From positions 1 through 64,000 of the forward strand of contig JAJPIZ010000002.1 in the NCBI GenBank assembly GCA_021324435.1: a stretch of 64,000 bases of DNA, read 5' to 3'. The stretch comes from Anaerolineae bacterium (GTDB lineage Bacteria; Chloroflexota; Anaerolineae; Anaerolineales; Villigracilaceae). The translations under genes were made by a program, and so were the position numbers. A model generated the notes under the pieces. It was given only the letters and a program-made list of their open reading frames with translations. It ran no database searches and was not told where the DNA came from. Shown here piece by piece: positions 60,148 to 64,000 of this stretch; within the stretch, counting starts at the first letter, position 1, and the number at the start of each line of letters is the position of its first letter.

Positions 60148-61431
60148 ATGAGCAGAATCCAGGCAGTAAAGGGGACGCGCGAGTTTTATCCTGAAGAGAT
60201 GGCCTTGCGCAACTATATTTATGAAAAAGTGCGCGCCGCCTCGCAATCCTTTGGCTATCAGGAATGGGATGGACCATTTATTGAGTCCATTGATCTTTAC
60301 GCGGCGAAATCGGGCGAAGAACTTGTCAGGAAACAATCTTTTGTTTTTGAAGATCGCGGCGGCGACCTCGTGACGCTGCGTCCCGAACTAACTCCAAGCT
60401 TGGCGCGCATGATTGCGGCCAAGCAAAACGAGTTAACTTTTCCGTTGCGCTGGTGGTCATTCGGTCCGTTCTGGCGATATGAGCAACCGCAAAAAGGGCG
60501 GACGCGCGAATTCTTTCAATGGAATATTGATATGCTGGGCGTCGACTCGCCGGAGGCAGATGCGGAACTGATTGCGGTTGCGGTAACGTTTCTCCGTTCG
60601 GTCGGGCTGGACCCTCGGCAGGCTACCGTTTTCGTGAACAATCGCGCCTTCATGAATTCCCAGTTCGATGTCCTCGGCATCCCGCGAGAGAAATGGCCTG
60701 ATGTATCAAGTCTCATTGACCGTCGCTCGAAGATGGAGGCCGCTAAATGGGATGCGTACGCGCTCGAAATTGGTCTGTCCCAAAAACAGCTTGACGGCTT
60801 GAAGACGTTATTAGGCGATTTTGATTTGTGGAAAAAGAGCGAAGAACTCGTGCGTCTATTTACCGCGCTGGATGCACTGGGCGTAAGGGACTATGTGAAA
60901 TTCGATCCAAACATCATGCGCGGACTCTTGTATTACACGGGCACAGTCTTTGAGGCTTTTGAAACCAGCGGATCGTTGAGGCGCGCCATCCTTGGAGGTG
61001 GTCGGTACGACAATCTGCTTGCTGATGTCGGCGGCAAGCCACTGCCTGCCACTGGTTTTGCGATGGGTGATGTTGTGATTGGGATTGTTTTGCAGGAAAA
61101 CGGGTTGCTTCCTGAATTTGTTCCGACTCCCGCGCCAGTGTTGGTTACGGTGTTCGATAAGACTCTTTCGATGAAATCATATGCACTTGCCAATGAACTG
61201 CGCAGAGCGGGAATAAACACAGCGGTTTATCCAGAGCCTGCCAAACTGCCGAAACAATTCAAATTTGCAGACAAGATGAAGATGCGAGTCGCCTTAGTCC
61301 TTGGCCCGGACGAGGTGGAAAAGGGGCGGGTGGTTGTAAAAGATTTATCAAACGGTAGCCAGCAAACGGTCGAGAAAGAGGCGACGGTTCAAACAGTCCG
61401 CGAAATCCTTGAAAGCAAATCTGCCCGATGA
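60148..61431 (+). CDS. hisS: Histidyl-tRNA synthetase
   Basis: A 427-residue class II synthetase. 'GTREFYPEEMALRNYIYEKVR' pieces near the start, motif 2 'FWRYEQPQKGRTREFFQWNID' in pieces, histidine-specific 'RGLLYYTGTVFEAF' and motif 3 region 'LGGGRYDNLL' are clear; C-terminal anticodon-binding domain ends the protein. ATG at 60148 has ACGGAG upstream. The gene for its substrate tRNA follows after 20 bases. Confidence 0.96.
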   Translation: MSRIQAVKGTREFYPEEMALRNYIYEKVRAASQSFGYQEWDGPFIESIDLYAAKSGEELVRKQSFVFEDRGGDLVTLRPELTPSLARMIAAKQNELTFPLRWWSFGPFWRYEQPQKGRTREFFQWNIDMLGVDSPEADAELIAVAVTFLRSVGLDPRQATVFVNNRAFMNSQFDVLGIPREKWPDVSSLIDRRSKMEAAKWDAYALEIGLSQKQLDGLKTLLGDFDLWKKSEELVRLFTALDALGVRDYVKFDPNIMRGLLYYTGTVFEAFETSGSLRRAILGGGRYDNLLADVGGKPLPATGFAMGDVVIGIVLQENGLLPEFVPTPAPVLVTVFDKTLSMKSYALANELRRAGINTAVYPEPAKLPKQFKFADKMKMRVALVLGPDEVEKGRVVVKDLSNGSQQTVEKEATVQTVREILESKSAR

Positions 61432-61437
61432 TATAAT
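61409..61437 (+). promoter_or_regulatory. tRNA-His promoter at the end of hisS
   Basis: TTGAAA (61409-61414), 17-base spacer, TATAAT (61432-61437); start about 8 bases before the tRNA. The -35 lies in the last codons of hisS. Confidence 0.75.
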
Positions 61438-61451
61438 GGCACTCGCTAAAT

Positions 61452-61524
61452 GGTGCCTGTAGCTCAACGGCAGAGCGCCACACTGTGGATGTGGATGTTG
61501 TGGGTTCGAAACCCATCAGGCACC
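61452..61524 (+). tRNA. tRNA-His (anticodon GTG)
   Basis: Cloverleaf: 7-base acceptor stem GTGCCTG / CAGGCAC, D arm AGCTC..GAGC, anticodon stem CCACA / TGTGG with loop CTGTGGA (anticodon GTG), T arm with GGTTCGAAACC. The extra G at -1 (61452) faces C73 (61524), the identity element of tRNA-His. CCA is not encoded in full after C73. Confidence 0.95.
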
Positions 61525-61526
61525 CA

Positions 61527-61552
61527 AAATGCCCTCATCGAGGGCATTTCGT
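61527..61552 (+). terminator. Terminator after tRNA-His
   Basis: AATGCCCTC-ATC-GAGGGCATT followed by TCG; a short, stable stem directly after the tRNA. Confidence 0.7.
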
Positions 61553-61565
61553 TCGATTACAGAAA

Positions 61566-61625
61566 TGTTAGACTAACATAAGTGTTAGGAAATTGACTTG
61601 TCAATTTTTGTCCGCTGTATATAAT
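61566..61625 (+). promoter_or_regulatory. Pilin promoter with TGTTAG half-sites
   Basis: TTGTCA (61598-61603), 16-base spacer, TATAAT (61620-61625). Upstream is TGTTAG-A-CTAACA (61566-61578), a palindrome, and a third TGTTAG at 61583-61588, a likely regulator site. Confidence 0.6.
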
Positions 61626-61679
61626 AAAAATATCTCTGGACGGCCTTCAGAGAAATACTAGCGAAAGGAGAAATATAAA

Positions 61680-61835
61680 ATGTTATTCGCCCCCAAAGAA
61701 AAAGGCCAGGGTTTGGTTGAGTACGCGCTGATCCTTGTTTTGGTTGCCATTGTTGTTATCGCGGCTTTGATGGTACTCGGCCCGATCATCGGCAATGCGT
61801 TCAGCACGATCAACTCAAGCCTCTCGAGCGTCTAG
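61680..61835 (+). CDS. Flp/Fap-type pilin
   Basis: A 51-residue protein. A short positively charged leader ('MLFAPKEKGQ') is followed by 'GLVEYALILVLVAIVVIAALMV', in pieces: the type IV pilin Gly/Glu/Tyr motif and hydrophobic helix (Glu at +5 after the Gly cleavage site). This is the Flp pilin subunit polymerised by the Tad system. GAAAGGAG precedes the ATG. The strong terminator that follows indicates that it is mostly transcribed alone, with some readthrough to the assembly genes. Confidence 0.92.
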   Translation: MLFAPKEKGQGLVEYALILVLVAIVVIAALMVLGPIIGNAFSTINSSLSSV

Positions 61836-61859
61836 GCTGGAATTGCTCCCCTGCGAGCG

Positions 61860-61899
61860 AAGTGGGACTCTGTCGAAATAGACAGAGTCCCACTTTTTT
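61860..61899 (+). terminator. Strong terminator after the pilin gene
   Basis: AAGTGGGACTCTGTC, 6-base loop, GACAGAGTCCCACTT: perfect 15-base arms, then T residues. Confidence 0.93.
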
Positions 61900-61976
61900 G
61901 CCAATGTTTTTGTCATTTTTTCTTGTATAATCATGCTATAAAATACCTTTGAAGTTTTGCAAGAGAGGAGAACATC

Positions 61977-63038
61977 ATGCGCCGCGGGCGAATTATAATA
62001 TTCCTGATCCTGATTGTGATGGTAGGGCTGGTGGTGGTTTTTGTGGCCTTTCGCGCCCTGCTCCCAGCTTTGGCGCCTTCGCAACAAGCGCCTACCGAAG
62101 TGTTGATCTATAAAGCGGCTCAGAACATTCCGCAGGGAGGCAAAATTACGGCAGATGTAATCACTACACTGAAAATTCCCGGTGATCAGGTAACTGCCGA
62201 GGAATATACGGAGGCGGAAAGAGGCGACCTGCTGAACAATAAGGTCGCCAAGTTTCCGCTAGATCAGGGTGTTGTTATCACCAGCTCCATGGTCACAGAC
62301 GCCTCCCAGGCCGTGACGATTGCCGGGCCACAATGGGCCGCGCTGATTCCGCCCGGAATGACGGCCATTTCTATACCTACAACCCGCCTCTCTTTGGACG
62401 CTTATGCTATTAACGACGGTGCCCACGTCAATGTGAATTCTTGTTTTCTTTTTGTGGATGTTGACCCGAGTTTTCAAAGCATTACTCCAAACTTTACTGC
62501 CGCGCTAAGCGGGACCGGATTCCCCCAAAATGCTTTGCCGGTTTTGGCACTTGGTGTGAATTCGGGTGGCGCCTCTTCTGCCCAGGGCCGCCTCGAACTT
62601 GACCCTTCACTCCAACAGCCTTTTTATGTTGTGGCGTCTGAGGCCCAACGCCCCCGCGTGGTTTGCCAAACTGTTCTACAGGACGTTGTTGTGATGAAGC
62701 TGGGTAATTTCCCGCTGACGCCAACGGATACCCAGGCGGCTCAACAGCAAGCACAACAACAGGGCGCCGCACCGGCCCCAGACATTATCACATTGATTGT
62801 CTCTCCGCAGGACGCCATTACGTTAACTTACATGGTTTATACTAATGCGCAAATAACGATGACGTTGCGTAATCCCAGCGATCAATCACGCCAGGCAACC
62901 GAGGCGGCTACTTTGCAATTCCTTCTCAGTCAATATAATATTCCTGTGCCTGCCAAGTTGCCCTATGCGATGCAGCCGAGGCTTGACGCTCTGACGGCTC
63001 CATCCTTGCCTAACGATACGGTAACTGTTTCGCCCTAG
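61977..63038 (+). CDS. cpaB: Flp pilus assembly protein CpaB/RcpC
   Basis: A 353-residue protein. N-terminal membrane helix at about 6-30, SAF domain at about 42-110 ('VLIYKAAQNIPQGGKITADVITTLKIP' in pieces, 'GVVITSSMV') and the RcpC-like domain behind it ('GMTAISIPTTRLSLDAYAINDGAHVNV' in pieces). CpaB/RcpC helps pass the pilus through the envelope. GAGAGGAG precedes the ATG. Next gene is cpaE after 51 bases. Confidence 0.9.
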   Translation: MRRGRIIIFLILIVMVGLVVVFVAFRALLPALAPSQQAPTEVLIYKAAQNIPQGGKITADVITTLKIPGDQVTAEEYTEAERGDLLNNKVAKFPLDQGVVITSSMVTDASQAVTIAGPQWAALIPPGMTAISIPTTRLSLDAYAINDGAHVNVNSCFLFVDVDPSFQSITPNFTAALSGTGFPQNALPVLALGVNSGGASSAQGRLELDPSLQQPFYVVASEAQRPRVVCQTVLQDVVVMKLGNFPLTPTDTQAAQQQAQQQGAAPAPDIITLIVSPQDAITLTYMVYTNAQITMTLRNPSDQSRQATEAATLQFLLSQYNIPVPAKLPYAMQPRLDALTAPSLPNDTVTVSP

Positions 63039-63089
63039 TGAAAAAGCAAAAGGATAGCGAAAAAACTTTCTGAGTTTAATAGGATATGT

Positions 63090-64000
63090 ATGGCACCTGG
63101 TGAGAAAATTCGAGTCTTAATCGTAGACGATGTTGCAGAAACGCGCGAAAATGTGCGTAAGTTATTGCAATTTGAATCTGATGTCGAAGTAGTTGGGGCA
63201 GCCCGTTCAGGGAAAGAAGGTATCCAGCTTGCTCAAGAGCTGGACCCTGACGTTATTCTGATGGATATTAACATGCCGGATATTGACGGTATTTCCGCTA
63301 CCGAATCAATCCGCCAGAAATCCCCCTATATTCAAATTGTAATTTTGTCCGTTCAGGGCGATCAGAACTATATGCGCCGCGCAATGTTAGCCGGTGCGCG
63401 GGATTTCCTTACGAAACCCCCAAGCGGTGACGAGCTGACCTCCGCTGTTCGGCGTGCAGGTGAAATGGCCCGTGTCGAGCGAAATAAGACGGCCCAGGCG
63501 CGAGTCGCTCCAGTTGTGACAGGTGGTTTGCCGATTTCTGCATCAGCTATGATAGGGCTGTCACAAGGGAAGATTATTACCGTGTACAGCCCCAAAGGCG
63601 GTACTGGTTGTACGACTCTTGCTGTAAACCTTGCTATCGCACTACACAATGAGGACACGCGTGTTGTGTTGGTGGATGGAAATCTGCAATTTGGCGATGT
63701 TGCAGTTTTTGTAAACGAGCAGGGCAAGAACACAATCCTTGATATCGCCCCGCGCGTCGATGAACTTGATCCGGACGTGGTCGAAGAGATCATGATTAAA
63801 CATGAACCTTCCGGTATTCGGATTCTCGCTTCTCCTCAGCGGCCAGAGCAGGCAGAGAAGGTCTCGGCAGATCAGTTCTCGAAAGTGTTGAATTACTTGC
63901 GTCGTTTGTACGCTTATGTCGTGGTGGATACCGCGCCGATTCTCACTGATGTTACGCTTTCAGCTATTGATTCCAGTGATGCAATAGTTTTGGTGACAAC
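63090..64000 (+). CDS. cpaE: CpaE/TadZ-type pilus assembly ATPase with receiver domain (cut by window end)
   Basis: The first 303 residues of a gene running past the window. Residues 1-125 are a receiver domain with Asp13/Asp14, phospho-acceptor Asp59 ('ILMDINMP'), Ser87 and Lys109 all intact. From about 160 is a MinD/ParA-type ATPase with the deviant Walker A 'SPKGGTGCTT' (Lys169 to Thr176), and 'VVLVDGNLQFGDV', 'YVVVDTAP'. CpaE/TadZ positions the Tad machinery at the pole. In many relatives the receiver is degenerate; here it looks phosphorylatable. Confidence 0.92.
   Translation, partial: MAPGEKIRVLIVDDVAETRENVRKLLQFESDVEVVGAARSGKEGIQLAQELDPDVILMDINMPDIDGISATESIRQKSPYIQIVILSVQGDQNYMRRAMLAGARDFLTKPPSGDELTSAVRRAGEMARVERNKTAQARVAPVVTGGLPISASAMIGLSQGKIITVYSPKGGTGCTTLAVNLAIALHNEDTRVVLVDGNLQFGDVAVFVNEQGKNTILDIAPRVDELDPDVVEEIMIKHEPSGIRILASPQRPEQAEKVSADQFSKVLNYLRRLYAYVVVDTAPILTDVTLSAIDSSDAIVLVT

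Noticed and set aside
60126-60194. Short frame of 22 codons starting at the mapped-looking hisS start site
   Set aside because: The ATG lies at the expected transcript start, but the frame is unconserved-looking and overlaps hisS; more likely chance.

Overview
The window reads as bacterial chromosome, most likely from the phylum Chloroflexota, class Anaerolineae. I infer this from the overall gene set (Flp/Tad pilus genes, SufR-led suf operon, acyl-CoA carboxylase and dehydrogenase genes, PAS-rich signalling proteins, SET proteins), moderately high GC, and dispersed hairpin repeats. No rRNA gene is present to confirm it. There is no phage, transposase, integrase or CRISPR array. Genes are dense, on both strands, in short operons.

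Layout. 1-6.3 kb: a secreted lipoprotein, a VanZ-like protein, scpA, molybdopterin genes moaC-moaD-moaE running into a threonine-synthase-like gene and fabF, then rplS. 6.4-13.4 kb: a class I glutamine-amidotransferase-type hydrolase, a very large receiver/PAS/GAF/HD-GYP protein and a NarL/NarX-type two-component pair. 13.4-18.2 kb: murI, an M4 protealysin-type protease next to its likely inhibitor (emfourin family), a PhoD-like phosphatase and a CYTH protein. 18.3-26.7 kb: a leftward operon with an acyl-CoA dehydrogenase, alcohol dehydrogenase, two membrane proteins and a three-gene biotin-dependent acyl-CoA carboxylase. 26.8-31.8 kb: an M55 aminopeptidase and a complete polyamine-type ABC transporter. 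31.9-41 kb: two tandem SET-domain genes, membrane proteins, comEA, a second acyl-CoA dehydrogenase, a GH25 lysozyme and an FHA-GAF-GGDEF protein.

41-47.6 kb is a self-contained leftward operon: arsR-type regulator, octaheme tetrathionate-reductase-type cytochrome, a seven-heme cytochrome fused to a cytochrome b561 membrane domain, and two YeeE/YedE sulfur-transport proteins, one carrying a rhodanese domain without its catalytic cysteine. Together these look like a respiratory system linking quinol oxidation to reduction of a sulfur (or nitrogen) oxyanion outside the membrane, with sulfur uptake.

47.7-58.1 kb is iron-sulfur cluster biogenesis: sufR with a SufT/MIP18-like gene, then sufC-sufB-sufD-(histone-H1-like gene)-sufS-sufU-Rieske. 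The sufR promoter and the sufC promoter carry the same near-identical sequence abutting their -35 boxes, so SufR probably controls both. An unexpected Lys/Arg-rich protein with a compact C-terminal domain sits inside this operon behind its own promoter and palindrome.

58.1-64 kb: DinB, PIG-L deacetylase and methyltransferase genes; hisS directly followed by tRNA-His with its own promoter; and the start of a Tad (Flp) pilus locus: pilin, cpaB and a cpaE/tadZ gene cut by the window end.

Two genome-wide themes emerge. First, several genes have a -10 hexamer 6-7 bases before the ATG with no ribosome binding site, so leaderless transcription looks common. Second, short foldable repeats of at least two related families occupy many intergenic gaps and one appears to have been absorbed in frame into moaE.
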